Counted from the stretch's first letter, positions 13,046-25,746 are shown. The stretch: 64,000 bases of DNA from Phoronis australis (GCA_002633005.1 NMRA01000086.1:929000-992999); one strand, 5' to 3'. Notes: generated by a model from the sequence alone, not told the origin. Numbers and translations: made by a program.

Positions 13046-14597
13046 CTTCCAAATGCCAGTCAGCACTGTAACTAACGTAAGAACTGCATGGATTATCTTA
13101 AGAGCAGCTTGAAATAGCTGACTTTCGAAATAGCCGCGTCATATTGAAACTTACTATACCGGTAGAAGGCATCCGGTCTTTGGTCAGTGGACACTGACAG
13201 GCGTTCACCGTCACCTATCATGTAATGCAGACGGGAGGTTCCAACCCTACTGGTATAAACATCGTTTTAATAACATTCCTGCTATTATAATGCCGGCATA
13301 TTTTAACTGCCATGCAGTGGGATGTACTAATTCCTTGCGAAAATCGTCAGGCAAACCTTAGGAAATATAAGTGACGAACAATACTCGTCGGGGGCCAAGT
13401 TCGCCTTCCACAGAACCGTACAGGGAAACGGTGTACAATAATGATTTGAATTATGTTTATATATTGAAACAAAGAAGATTCCTCTTGCACCTGACCATAA
13501 CATATAACATCGAGTTATAGTTTCACAACACTGAATTAAAATGCGCTCACACGGTGGTCAATTAGTTTAATTGCATTTGAAGCCCGGTAACGCAGTATGA
13601 TCTATTCACAATTGATTTCTCAAAACTTTTGCACTCACGAACACTCCTCAGGCATTACAAATTGTATCTACTGAGACAGACTTTGACACTTGTTTCAGTT
13701 TTATATAAACATTGATTAGGGTGAAAATAATTTACTTAATTTGAAACGGACCAATACCGACCACAGACACGGAGGTATTTCACGGCCTCATACTTGGTAT
13801 TAATAGCTTACTTTACGTTATTTACTGCCGGGAACCACTTCTGAAGCATTTCGGGTTCTCGAGGAAATCGAAAAAAACGATATACCCGCTTTCTTCACAG
13901 CTTCATGGTTCGCACTTGTAAGAGGGAACGATACGCCACACCATAGAGGCACACACTAAAGAACCACTGACGTCGCTGAATCGTGTACTCACCTTCCTCA
14001 CAGGTTAACGCGACACCTTTTGACGAGGTGAGATCGACTGTATACGAGGTGATATGTCGATAAAGATCGATTAAACCGGTAACACAAACTAATTAAATCG
14101 GGTGGCATTCTTCTTTAAAGTAATCAAACAACAGGAGGGACTGGGGTTTATTCCTCTGCTTTTAAATTAATGAACCACTAAGTTCTAATTAACTTTCTGT
14201 CCACCAATTGTCAGTCGGGATCAATCGGAAGTCATTTTAGTGCTTTCTTTACTCTAGAGAGCGCCAACATGAAAAGATCCCTATTAATTTTGTTGACTAT
14301 CCTCATGTAATACACTGAAAGACATGACCGTTTATTGTGCAAGTGCGTCCATGCACGTAAATGCAGCTAAATGTATTCGAATTTAGGCGCTATGGTCAAC
14401 ATGCGAGATATTTAAGTAAAACCAGAGAGCAGGTGAGTTAAAATGTATTTGCAGGCGGTCTGATACACGTTGTACCAGACGTGCCCAGGCCGTGCAAGTG
14501 GGCCTATTACACTGATCACCTGGAACTAATTTTATGCTTTATTAATATACATGGTTAAAACCGAGCTGAGGAGCTAGAAACCTAACTCAAGGGTTTA
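13046..14597. other. No gene seen
   Basis: AT-rich spacer with no long frames; only the 14450-14515 block noted above. Confidence 0.6.
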
Positions 14598-14674
14598 GCA
14601 GTGTGACCTGGTGGGACTTGAACCCACGACATCGAGTAAAGAAAGCGGGCACCTATCACACTAAGCCACACTGC
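14598..14674 (-). repeat. tRNA-like sequence (SINE relic or tRNA pseudogene)
   Basis: Reverse strand: TGTGGCTTAGTGTGATAGGT (A box) and GTGGGTTCAAGTCCCAC (B box with a perfect 5-bp T-arm). Terminal GCAGTGTG and CACACTGC pair, but six extra bases lie between the T-arm and the 3' strand and no good anticodon arm forms. So not a working tRNA gene as it stands. Confidence 0.5.
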
Positions 14675-14784
14675 CTCCTCTCTGTGAGTTAGGATGACAT
14701 GAACGTTTGGTTTTCTCTAGCGGCAAAAATTTCAACACTTTGCTTAAGGATATTTAGGAACTTATTGAGAAGTCTGCGTATTTA

Positions 14785-14925
14785 GATTTAGATTTCAACT
14801 CAGTGAAAATATATATTTTCTAAAAGTAGAAAGATTTAGATTTCAACTCAGTAAAAATATATAATCTCTAAACGTAAAAAGCCTGTGAAATTTATTTAAG
14901 CGTGTAAAATTTATTTAAGCCTGAA
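14785..14925. repeat. Short local tandem duplications
   Basis: A 57-bp block (AGATTTAGATTTCAACTCAG, then AAAATATATA) occurs twice, followed by a doubled AAATTTATTTAAGC block. Confidence 0.7.
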
Positions 14926-15728
14926 AAATGTGAGTTTTGTCTGCTTACCCTTCTACAGGAAATTTGATCACTTGACTTAATGTTTTAAGCAAAACTCAGC
15001 AAAAAAGAAATTACCGAATGTTTGATGGCAGAACAACAATATCAATAACATGACAAGATTTCGTTTGATATAAATTTTTGAGATGAAATCTCAAGAAAGT
15101 TATTACTGTTTTCTAAAGTATCATTTCATTTTCGATTCATGCAACATTTGAGTTTTTCAGGAGAATCGAGATATTTTACAACTCCTTATGCAAAAGTTGG
15201 GCATTTTAAAAACAATTCCTAGAAACGTTTTGGAGAACAGTGCACACAGCATAGTATCTGATTAATATTTCATACGAATGGGTTCAGCCATTTCTGAGAT
15301 ATGATGTTTCGAAGTTAGGCTAAATTCAGACATCATTCTAAATTACTGTAGTAAATTGAAAACTACAAAGAATCGATAGAAAACTAAAAACCACCCATCC
15401 AAACGCTTGCTGGTGGAAGTGAAGCTGATGTAGTCTACATGCGACTATACGCAAAACCAATATTCTTTGTAGAAGGGCACGGGTATAAATGCTCGCACGC
15501 GGTAAGAGTGCCACTTGGAGTCAGCTCTACGAAAAGTGACTTAAGACTTTTAAGTCTTAAAAGACAGGAATTTGGCCTTACGCTCCACATAACTGTTCCT
15601 GAAATTTAATCAAAACTCTAGCAAAATAATAATGTTTCCGAGAGCATACCCATAACTGAAATGTGTTCAAATGATTTCCAGGCAAATGATGTGGCAATAA
15701 TCACATGATTATATCCTTATTTGGAAAT

Positions 15729-15880
15729 TGTGAAGGGGGAGCGTACTGTAAGACCAAATTGTGAAGGGGAGCGTACTGTAAGACCAAATTGTGAAGGGGA
15801 GCGTACTGTAAGACCAAATTGTGAAGGGGAGCGTACTGTAAGACCAAATTGTGAAGGGGAGCGTACTGTAAGACCAAATT
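15729..15880. repeat. 30-bp minisatellite, 5 units
   Basis: Five units of TGTGAAGGGGAGCGTACTGT followed by AAGACCAAAT. The first has an extra G; the others are identical. Because 30 is divisible by three, all frames without stops stay open across the array and give false repeat proteins. Confidence 0.95.
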
Positions 15881-17461
15881 GCTGTCTTAAGACAAACGTC
15901 TCCTTCAAGTAGCAGGCCCTTGGAAATCGTGGAACTGGTTTTTGTGAAGATCATGTTTTTTATGTTATCATTGCAGTGGTGTCTTCGTCGTCCTTAGCTT
16001 TTAAAATATTGACTAACGTATGTTTTTGACTCATAATGTCAATTTCAGCATAATTGATGAAAACGTCCGGGAATTGATCGCCTCCTAATCGACCTTTATG
16101 AAATATAAATTACGTTTAGCAATAAACCAATAGATGAAAACCAACTTAATAAGAGAACAATTATTTAAAAGGCGAGAAGCAAAATAGGACACAAGGGGTC
16201 AAGATGTACGTAAAAGACCAAAATGGACACAATGGGTCAGAACAAAGACGAGCGCGGCAAGTTCCAACTACGACAAGCAAACGTTTCATTTTAACGCGTA
16301 ACTTTCCGAGAAATTCACCCCGCTATGTTTAGCGTTCCCCCAAAGCAATTCACAAGTATCCAAACCGGTGTTAGGTAGAGAGAAACCCGTTGGAACCCGA
16401 TGAAACCTTATTCATTGTGATATTAAATCGTTCGAGCGAGGGGACAATGTAATTCTTATTCCTTAATCCACTGGCACCGAACTCCTGTCTGCTGAGAAGA
16501 CCTATACCCACTGTACATGTTTTTGTTGACGTTAGCGCAGAAACCTAAGTGTCTCATACTTCAATGTATCATCCAACAATGGTTAGAAGGGGGAAATTGA
16601 TTTTTAAATAGTGTTTTGAGAGCGCCCTGTAATCAGATCTGTCATCCGTCTAACTGCATGCAGGCAGAACAGCTTTAGCGAGTCACATGGTTCAGTGTCG
16701 GGGGCGTGGCGAGAAAACTGTGACGTACACGTCTGCGCTGCTTGACGTCAAAACTTCGTCGAACCGGTAACTTTTCCGCTATCGTCAAAACTACACCGCG
16801 GCACCAAGGTCAAAATTTTCATCATATCATGTAGCTGGCAACATCAAAGTTACAGTATTTTTTGTAAATGTTATAAATATATAAACCAAAAGTAAAGAGT
16901 CAAATGTTCAAACGACACAGGCAGTTGATTGGGGCTATGACTAACTGTACCCTAGTTTTCAACCGTCAATATCTTGGGAGCTTTATAATCTGTCGGTAAA
17001 AGTTACAAATAACCCTAAAAATCACTTCTGACAGTTCAATACTCACACAACTAGTGTTTCACGAAAACTTCCCCATTTCATAAACAATGCCTTTCTAGCG
17101 AAAAAAGATTATCTTCATAGTCTTCGGCACTATCGGGTGTTGTTCAAAACTGTGGTGTTCAAGCTTGGCAAGTTAAACTTCCTTTCTTTCGATTCCGGTT
17201 AATGTCATTGTACGGTTTCTATTTTTCACACGTCTTGATGTTGTGGTGCTTTTATAAAAATGTGCGATTTTATTGGACAATGGAGATTCCCCGTTTGGAA
17301 AGCTGACACAGTGAGTTCTCTTAGTTCTAATCTAAAACGCCTTGTTTCTATGAATTTCGCTGTCAATGCAACCTCGCTGCCGCAATGCCCGTTTCTTGTT
17401 TTTTATAATTCTTGCCCGAATCTGGAGTGCCTGTAATTGCCCCACCCTGCCAATCGCCTAA
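15881..17461. other. No gene seen
   Basis: Spacer with a TGACGTCA palindrome near 16743 in a GC-richer patch (16680-16800) that could be a regulatory or promoter segment, with nothing further to support that. Confidence 0.5.
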
Positions 17462-17530
17462 TACCCTTTGACGACAAATAAAATTTTAGATATAGCTTCT
17501 AATTCATTATGGGAGTGTTTCAACGAGACA

Positions 17531-17758
17531 ATGACTAACAGCGAACCCTTAAAATATTTCTACGATACAAAACAAGAAGTTTTAAAATGCACTAGAAAAG
17601 CACTGCCCGCGATTCCAGGGGTAGAAAAACGGATTGACATCCTGAAACCACATGAGAACAGGGGAGAAATTTATGAGCATGATGCGTGCAAAGCACAGCG
17701 CTATAGTGATATAACACGTCACGTTTACCGGAAACTACAGGAGCTATGCAAATATTGA
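17531..17758 (+). CDS. Unrecognised open frame, possible exon
   Basis: The frame opens at 17462; the first ATG is at 17531, giving 75 aa with ordinary composition: KYFYDTKQEVLKCTRKALPA, EKRIDILKPHENRGE, and YSDITRHVYRKLQELCKY before the stop. It looks more protein-like than other frames in this AT-rich area (charged, amphipathic, no simple repeats). No Kozak context, partner exon or family can be named. Confidence 0.15.
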   Translation: MTNSEPLKYFYDTKQEVLKCTRKALPAIPGVEKRIDILKPHENRGEIYEHDACKAQRYSDITRHVYRKLQELCKY

Positions 17759-18479
17759 TCCGAAACATCATTGCTCAAGCGGAAGGTTGAACAGGGGAAA
17801 GCGAAAGTTCAATCATGGAACCGGATGAGCTATGTGTATTCATGGTTGCCATGCTATGAGAAACACCGTGGAAACTGTGTGTCGCTCGTGTACACACGTG
17901 TTACATTACTTGGAAAAATGCAGTTGTTGATTAAATAAGTATTTAAATATTAATGAATTTTGACAGCTTTTATAAAGAAGGTGGGTATTTTTAAAACGGG
18001 CTGTTGGCTGCATATTCTATGACCATATCTTGGTGACTCGTGGAACTGAAAATATCATAAATAAAAAAGATAACTGGTGATGCTTTAACTTAGGCCAGTT
18101 CAGGTGTTTGGTGCAGTAGGCCCAAGTGAGCGGCCTGCGCATGTCTTACGCAACGTGCGTCAGATCACTTGATTTGTACTATTTTCTTTGCATGACCTTA
18201 AAGCGAACATGTTTGGTTAAAACGTCATCAAGAAAAAGCGTCCTGTTTCCAAAAAATTATTTCTGGGTCAGAAAAAAAAATGGCGACGTGTGATAGCCTC
18301 TGACCAACCAGTTTCGTTAATACACGGGAAAACGCTTATACACACAGTGTCTGTTGACAGGACACAAGTGAGAACATAGAAAAGCCTAGCTGTGAAGCTG
18401 GAAATCCAATCAGTGTTATGTAATTATCAAACACCGCAGGGTTATGCCAACATGTAGGTGTGGTCCTCTGGAGTCAGTG

Positions 18480-18605
18480 CTCCTAAAGATGATAATGATG
18501 ATGACGTTGATAATGATCTTAATGGTAGTGATTTTAATAAATGATGATGATGGGATCGTGTTACGGTGATTGGTGATGATGATTGTTATGACGATAAATG
18601 GCAAT
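18480..18605. repeat. Interrupted GATGAT microsatellite
   Basis: Repeated ATGATG/GATAAT triplets with substitutions. Confidence 0.75.
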
Positions 18606-18724
18606 GATAAAAATACTGGAACGATTGTGGATAGAAGTCAACTAATCGCCAAAGTAAAGCGTTCACAAATCAAAATTTCTTCTTTTTATTTATTCAGAAC
18701 AGGGGGAATTTTGCCATTGTTAAC

Positions 18725-18850
18725 CATAAAAGTTGAATTCTAAACCGAAACGCTTTGAGGTTTGAAACAATTTCACACTCATCCGATCCTGAATTGTTAC
18801 CGAATGGCCGGCAACTTAAGTCACAGACAATGGCTACTTGCGCCATTTTC
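18725..18850. repeat. Dispersed repeat, copy 2 (inverted relative to 2200)
   Basis: AAACCGAAACGCTTTGAGGT, CACTCATCCGATCCTGAATTG and GGCAACTTAAGTCACAGAC. A third, shorter match (CCTGAATTGTCGCCGACTG, AAGTTACAGACG) is at 61680-61735. Confidence 0.5.
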
Positions 18851-18999
18851 GAATTCACAATTTTAAAGTTGGCCAACCTCAATAAACTTTGAAACGTTTT
18901 CTTGAGTTTCTATGGGTTTCTATGTTTTTGTTGGTTACAGAATGAAACCGATCTTTGAGCTTAATGGATTTTATTCATTCTTCGTTTTTTGGTAGGTAA

Positions 19000-20115
19000 A
19001 TCGCCATGAAATTCAGTTTGAAATGAAACTAATTATTTCAGGGAGACCAGTTAAACAGTGGTAAACTTATTCCTATTGTGGAAAAATTTCTTAAGTCAAA
19101 TCTCAATCCTAAAAATAGAGGCTTGACATGAGTTAACTCGAGTATTCCCTGAAGAACTTTTATACAACTAATTTAATTACACATAATTCCATTTCACAGG
19201 AAAACGGTATTAGCACATAATTAAGCCATTGTAATTCTGCTAATGTGTCTCTTCCGGGGGGATGGCAGATGAATCTCTTCAATTTCGCCTCCGCCATCAC
19301 GCAGTTTCAGCCCACGCCGATCAACACTAGTTTTACTCCTCTCCATAACCGTTCTACCCCAGTTTTACCTCCACCTGCACCCCCGTCGATACACTCCCCG
19401 GACAAGTTTCACCTCCGCGGCACTTTGGTCGCTTGAGCGGGTCGAAAGGAAGGTAAACATTTAATTTGTTTGAGGGACGGGTATATCTAGTTCGACTATG
19501 TCTTACTTTTGTCCCAAATTAAGTTCTTCGCCGTCCTCATAACTACAGCCCCCCATCGTTGCCAGTTTCACTCTTTCCTTGCCATAAGTGTGCGGACTTG
19601 GCCATCTTGGGAGCAAACCACGTGAAAACAGACACAAGAAACTTGGGTACCCATTCATCAACAAAATTTTGTGAGAATGGGCCACTTTTAGGCCGTTACG
19701 CGATTTCGCGTAAGGGAATGAATTTAACATGAATTCCACTTTAACTTTATTATGCTGCCAAAAAGACGTACTGCCAAACTTTTCTGTATGGGTATAAAAG
19801 TAGCGTAAGAAACAGAAATGGCATCAACTCGGATTCAGTAGATGGAACGTGGTGTCGAAAACTTCGGCTATAGTTTTGTTTGTTTTCGAGAGTGAAAATT
19901 ATTGCTGATGTCAACATTTACTTTGTTGTGTCCATTTTGGAGTACGTTTACCCTAATATGGTCCGAAAGCGTGCGGTTCCAGGGTTCATGGTTCAATGCC
20001 TATAGGAGTGGTAGAAAATGGGTACCCGAGATTCTAGTCGCTATTTTCATCGTCATTTCAACATACACAGAAAAATCCCAACTTGAATCGTCATTTCGTT
20101 ACCCGCTAAAATCAA
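19000..20115. other. No gene seen
   Basis: Spacer; the C-rich segment 19290-19420 gives a Pro/Thr-rich frame of 63 codons that looks compositional. Confidence 0.55.
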
Positions 20116-20973
20116 GCTCATTCGATACAATGTATTCGACATTTTCCGTACGACGCTATATGTAGAACTTGAGAAACCTTTTGGCGTCAAATGAAATCTT
20201 CCTGTTTTCTAACGGAATTTTAAGGAACTGGAAATAGCCTAAAACCATACAGGCGTATGCAGTGAAGATTAAATTTCTTTCCTCCATTGTGACCATTCAC
20301 CACTAACTTCTTTGCACGCCATATTCAAACGATCAATCGGCGAATCTTTTTTTAGACATTTCAAGCCTCCTTGCCACTTCTTTAAAGGTCGGAGGAAACT
20401 CGTTTCCAGGCAACACACTTTTCAACCAATCGTATCAATCTTATCTTGAAAGCCAGAACGATTGAACATTTTTACGGCATCCTGCTTCAATGAGGGAATC
20501 AACAAGTGGTCGGACTTCAAAACCAAAGAACTAGTTGGCTGGAGCCAAAACATGGTGGCCGGTGCTATAACCAGTTAGTTGTGATCAAACACGACGGCCA
20601 GACTTCCTCAGAGACTCGCTTTGAATGTCTCCAGGAATTCGAGTGACATCTAGTGTTTATTTTTCGTACCCGTTTGTTTGTTTTATTCAAAACCGGTGAT
20701 TTGTTCGGCCGTTCAGTTTGAGCATCGTCCAACCCGTTTTAGATCCGACCAACCAATTTTTGAGCCCATCTGGTTTTGAGGTACCGGTCAACCTGCTTTG
20801 AGGTCCGACCACCAAGTTACAACACTGGCCATTGGGTTTTGCAGTCCAGCCAGTTGGGTTTGAAGTCCTGGCAAATGGTTTTGGAGTCCGACCAATTGTT
20901 GATACACCCTTGATATGTAGTAATGTACATGTTAACGTCACATGGAAATAGACGAGCTTCCTATCGAATGAGC
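20116..20973. mobile_element. 858-bp TIR element, longer copy
   Basis: Left end GCTCATTCGATACAATGTAT continues to TTTTCCGTACGACGCTAT; the right end, reversed, reads GCTCATTCGATAGGAAGCTC and on to TTTCCATGTGACGTTA. Inverted similarity spans about 42 bp, with the outer 12 bp perfect. The interior holds degenerate tandem repeats (20690-20905) and no recognisable transposase. Confidence 0.65.
20690..20905. repeat. Degenerate tandem repeat, unit about 30 bp
   Basis: Variants of GGTCCGACCAA followed by a GTTTTG-type tail recur about seven times with many substitutions, inside the 858-bp element. The minus-strand open frame across it (repeated GWTAKPNG-type residues) is a consequence of the repeat. 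Confidence 0.6.
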
Positions 20974-22045
20974 ACGTTATAAATAAAGTTCAAAAGTAAG
21001 CGTAAAAACAGCGAAGGAATAGCGGAAACAATTTCACAAGTAAGCGCTGCTACTTTTAAAAGTGTCCGGAAGAGCACGTGAGACGGAGCATCTCACGGGT
21101 AGACATGTAACCCAAATTATTATTTACAGGCGCGCTCGTGGAACATAATTTTGTAGTATATGCAAAAATGTCAACTTTGTCATGGCCGGGAACACAGAAG
21201 ATTGGCAGCACTCAGCACATGCATATTGAGTAGCTTAATCCGTTAGACTTGTTCACTGTTCACGTTCATCATAAAATGAAGTTCCGCATGGTCTGATCGA
21301 CACCGCGAGCTTTGTACGGACAGCACCCCTTCACCAGTAATGCTTTCTAACTACCACCTTCAAGTATAGTGTTATAGGAATTCGTTGGGAAAAAGTACCT
21401 TTTCTTTTATCGTTATTCACTACCTGCACGACTTTACCAATGTGCTTGAAAGCGAGGTTTTTTGTCCAAACTGTTCTAAATTTTTCTAACACGCGCGATT
21501 TTAGGTTTGCGTTGCTAACATTGATGCTATAGCGAAGCATTGTGTCCTAAACAACAATTCAAAACAATCGTTTTTTTGCAGTGCCACTAAAGTGTGTAAG
21601 TGACTGTAGTGAGTAAAAAACGCCGAGAATCTTTGTGTAATTCACAATTATTTTTAATGCAACACAAGTGTAAGACAATACAATAATGACGCAGTGACAC
21701 AGTGACACAGTGACACAGGGAATTAGCCCAAAAAACGAATCGTTTTTTATCTAGGCTTATGTATGCCTAACGATAAATTATTTAAGTAAAAATATAATAA
21801 TGAGCAAAGAAAATAACGAAAAAAGGAAATTATACTGAATCAAAACACTAACATATTAATAAAAAAGAAAAACAAACAGAGAGCTCAGCATAGAAATTAA
21901 GTCAATAGTTAATCACATAGCAAAATAAAATCACTTAAGTTTTAGAGTAATAGAATAGTACAGCTATAACTTTTGCCAACCATATAACAAAAAGTGAGTT
22001 TTTCATACTTTATTATTAAACGGTATCATTAAGAGACCAGGCGTG

Positions 22046-22258
22046 CGTTCAGTAGACGCTAGGACCTACGCTAGGACCTACGCTAGGACCTACGCTAGGA
22101 CCTACGCTAGGACCTACGCTAGGACCTACGCTAGGACCTACGCTAGGACCTAGCTAAAACATAGTCAAAGTCACGTGCTCTCATTTAAAATGCACGGCAA
22201 CATCTCACGTAATCTCGCGAAGTCTTGCTTTTTAGCGAGGTCCTAGCGTTACTGAACG
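22046..22258. mobile_element. TIR element carrying a 12-bp minisatellite (8 units)
   Basis: Left end CGTTCAGTAGACGCTAGGAC, right end AGGTCCTAGCGTTACTGAACG, an inverted repeat of about 21 bp. Directly inside the left end ACGCTAGGACCT is repeated eight times (22056-22151). The interior AATGCACGGCAACATCTCAC then CTCGCGAAGTCTTG is shared with 32896-33029. Confidence 0.75.
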
Positions 22259-22279
22259 GGAGGCAGTTCTGATGATTGG

Positions 22280-23460
22280 ATTGGAGGCTGTAAAAGGGTG
22301 GTTCACGCTCAGCGTTATAGACGGGGCATGTGGGCAAGTAGCAAGCTCCACTTTACTGGCTCCACATCTGATACACTTGTTCGTAAAGTTGGTAAAATTA
22401 TGGTAAAACTGGTATGAGTTCAGGTATAACCCGCTCTAAATTAACAAGAACCTCTTGTTCAAGCAATAAACATAATTTAAGGATATCGAGAGGAGTTGGA
22501 CTACCACCCACGATGCTTTAACGATGACATTGGTTGAACTACTTTGTTCCAGAGCTAAGCAAATAGCCAACCGGCAATAATTGGAGTTTTCTCAATCATT
22601 GAGGGTTGTTCTAATCTGTATGCCAATAGATGTACAACTTTACACATGTAAATAATAGCTAAATTTGAGAAATTATTGATTCCATGAATAACTTTCTATA
22701 AATAAATAATAAAGAGCTTATTTCGTAACAGAGCGAGGGAAGTCCAATTAAGACATCCCAAGACTCTAATTGTTCTAGAACCTTTGAGAGCCCCTGATAC
22801 GGACAGAGCAGCTTCTTATTAAAAATTTTCAAGTTTACAGATTGAAGTCAAATTTACGTTATTAGGGATAACATCTGCATAGTTAAAATGAGTTCGCATG
22901 AATTAATTGTAAATTAACTCTAAATGGCAACTGGAAATATGTTTAGAAAGTGTTCTAAACGAGTTGATAAGTTTTTGATTTTTTAATTTGTTCACTCAGT
23001 GATGATTCATAGTGCGTTGAGGATCAAACAGAACACTCAGATGCTTCGCAGACACACTTTGAGGAACAATAGGATCATACAAGTACAGTCTTGCGATTCT
23101 GTCAATTTTGTGTGAAGTTTTTAATGAAAACGTTATGCCATAACTTTCAGATGCTTTGAACTCCATGCGCTATCTGTTTGCCCAATCATAAAATAAATGA
23201 AGATCCCTTTGTAGGAGACTACAATTTTCGGGTTTGTTTTTTTGTTAAAGAAAAAAAATAGATGTATCACTATATAAAAACGTTTTAGAGTACATACTGT
23301 CGGGTAATAGAAGGTAATTTAATATATATTTAAAAAGCAACGGCCCCAGTTCACTGCCTTGTGGTACACCACCATTAACATACCCAATTGGTGATTGATC
23401 AGAAAGAAAGTCCTCCACACCCACTGTTTAGGTTTTATTTAAAAGATGTGACTGAAGCAA
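22280..23460 (-). pseudogene. Decayed non-LTR retrotransposon (reverse transcriptase palm onward)
   Basis: Read on the minus strand, the segment near 23340-23420 encodes VEDFLSD and then GGVPQGSELGPLLF, the conserved RT motif (GVPQGSVLGPLLF) of LINEs. About 100 bp later comes FLYSDTSIF, a damaged form of the catalytic (F/Y)xDDTxxF box that has lost one of the paired aspartates. Further on, in shifting frames, there are KHLSVLFDP, FNYADVIPNN, a GALKGSRTIRVL-like stretch and LNWTSL, which match the region after the palm in CR1/Jockey/L2-like elements. Stops and frameshifts are frequent. It cannot be active. Limits are approximate, and the upstream part of the RT is missing or replaced by the L1-like tail. 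Confidence 0.75.
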
Positions 23461-23467
23461 ACAGTAA

Positions 23468-23946
23468 TCTTTTTTTTTCCAGAGACATTTATTAACTCAA
23501 CCAACCAGTACATAGTTGTGCGACAATATGACATCTAGTTTAGTGTACATCAAACAAATTACGAACATTATCAGACTCTATAAAAGCTAGTTAGGCAAAA
23601 AAGACCACTTTGCCTGGAATCTCTCAAGATCCAATTTATCACTGTAAATAATTTTTTCCAGGTTGTAGTAATCACATACCTCACGTAAAAATGACTGAAA
23701 ATTGAGCTTAGTCTTTTGTAATCTTTGTCTATATAAATGGAATTTCGCTAAGCAAAGAATTAAATTTACAACTTCTAATCTACAGGCTGCCGGGTCTCCA
23801 AACAAGGCGGAAGACATATTTAACTGCAGAGGGAAATTGCACTGATTTATCATCCATGTTTTTAAACAGTAATCTTGAAGTTCACGTACATGTATCTTTC
23901 GATTCTGGTCAACGGTATTTTTTGTTTTTGATTGTTTGAGCCGCAT
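23468..23946 (-). pseudogene. 3' end of an L1-like LINE (ORF2 C-terminus plus poly-A)
   Basis: A 119-codon open frame (23587-23946, minus) ends in a pattern typical of L1-clade ORF2 C-termini: LFGDP, then NLILCLAKFHLYRQRL, then SFLREV, and a final FQAKWSFL. It is followed on the minus strand by about 110 bp of untranslated sequence with AATAAA and a run of nine or so A (plus-strand T run near 23470). This is the expected structure of a 5'-truncated L1 insertion. No RT palm motifs precede it on the same strand within 1 kb, so truncation is severe. The adjacent LINE remnant (22280-23460) lies immediately beyond the poly-A, so this copy may have landed in the older one. Confidence 0.7.
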
Positions 23947-25746
23947 GTCTTAATACTGCTGGGACACGTACCGTCCGGTCCCCTCGGCTTAATTCCTACG
24001 TCTCTTTTCGTGAGACCTTCATATTCCAAAACTGCACTGATGACGTGTTCACGCTTCGTTTTAGTTCACGTTTCTGATTCGTCTAGTTAAACCCCTGGCG
24101 ATATGAAGCCGTTTTCGTGCAAAACGGAAACGACGTCTGATTTTTTCCCGGTGATGAGGTTTCCTCTTTAACACTGTGCGGTCTTCACAGCCGTTATACC
24201 GTAACCTGTTCATCGGATACTCCATGTGATCAACTAGACTGTACATGAATGTTGTGTATGACAAGAAATGTTCACATTGGTTTACATCTCAAATGCCGAT
24301 GCAGTGTGAGGGGTGCATTGCCAAAACAAAACGTGAAAATCACGGGTTATTCACCGCCACCAACGTGTTATTAGGAGTAAGATTACGCAACTTTTCAAAT
24401 GAAAAATGCCTTTATTACGACATTTCCAGACGAAAATTGGGCCGTAGTGATAGGAAAGGGAACGGGAATCGTGCAAAACGTAAACACATTCCCGAGGCCT
24501 GAATCCGTAAACGATCCACCCAATCGTCTAGGTTCATATTTTGTGAGATGAGCCTTTTATTTAAAACGGACCCTTCTTACACGCCTAGCTACATTTGTCT
24601 TCGTCAATAGAAATAAAAACAAAAGCATTCATATTGTTTTCTTTAACAATAATTGTTATCACCAATTTCTATTCTAATCTCGTACTCATGCGTGTCCGAG
24701 ACAAGTGTAGAAAAAGCCGAGAACGGAAGGGGCAGTCCGCGGGAAGCACGACTTAGACGGGGTGAGGCCTAGACAAGAATTGCGCAAGTTAGAGAATTAA
24801 AAAAACAGATTTGTCTGCAGAACGTAAGTTCAACATTTTAACAACAGTTCTTGTATTTTGAGACATACTCTAATAAGAAAATAAAAATATTTCAAACTGA
24901 TGAGACTAAAAATACTTATAATATATTTCAAATAAAAACTCAGTAAATTACTGGACAATTTCCAACCATGTTCAAAATTTTTAAAAGCGACCATAAACCA
25001 GCCTTACCATTAGAAAAATTTTTGATTTTAACCACGTAGAGTTATGAAATGATGCCAGGTCATCGAAAGAACGCACAGTTCGTTGTTACTCGAGATTTGG
25101 CTGTACGACTTGGTTTGTCACGGCGTGTCATTTTATGTGCCGAGCATGCTTTAAATGTCTGTATGTAAAGCCACGAAGATCACTTCTCATCTGAGAACAG
25201 AACAAGCTGGGACCAGATTTTTTAGTGGTGAATGGTCAAAATAAAAAGTTCGCTTCTGAGGACGGAACGCCAGGTTATAGCGGCTATGGAGTGTAGTTTT
25301 TCAAAGCATTCGAAATAATAATCTTTCTTATAAATCAAAGTTATATTCAGCGCTTCTTTTGCTGTTCAAAATCGTAAGTAAGATGAAATACAAATTGTAA
25401 GAATATAGCCGTTTATTAAAGCCTTCCTCGAAAGGATTTTTGTTTTTATGAATGTATTTGATTATAAAATCTTAGCAAGTTTTAGTAACAACGACAAGAA
25501 AACAGGATTTGAAAAATGAAACGCAGGTCCTCCAAATGATGCGTGAAGTATTATTTTCACGCCATATCGCATCATCGCAAGAAAACAACTAAAACGACCG
25601 ACAGCAGTACGCCAGTACAGTGCCCGCGGTGCAAAAGTATATCGAATAGAACACCATCGTGGGTCAGTGTTAAGCTGTTAGAATTAACTGAAACATAGAC
25701 GAAAGTTAGATAGTAAGAAATTGATGCCATCAGTTCAAAGTGGGGA
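23947..25746. other. No gene recognised
   Basis: Immediately 5' (minus strand) of the L1-like tail, basic frames (24061-24264 minus, RKPHHREKIRRRFRFARKRL; 24245-24502 plus) look peptide-like but match nothing I know. The rest is AT-rich spacer. Confidence 0.45.

Noticed and set aside
12743-13112. Genes on both strands around 12.8-13.1 kb
   Set aside because: The frames coincide with a TIR element that recurs five times; the coding appearance comes from its G and T runs.
14598-14674. Functional tRNA gene
   Set aside because: A and B boxes are good, but the T-arm is not adjacent to the acceptor strand and no anticodon arm forms.
15709-15954. Open frames with ten-residue repeats on both strands
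   Set aside because: They arise from a 30-bp minisatellite whose unit length is a multiple of three; no start context or flanking coding sequence.
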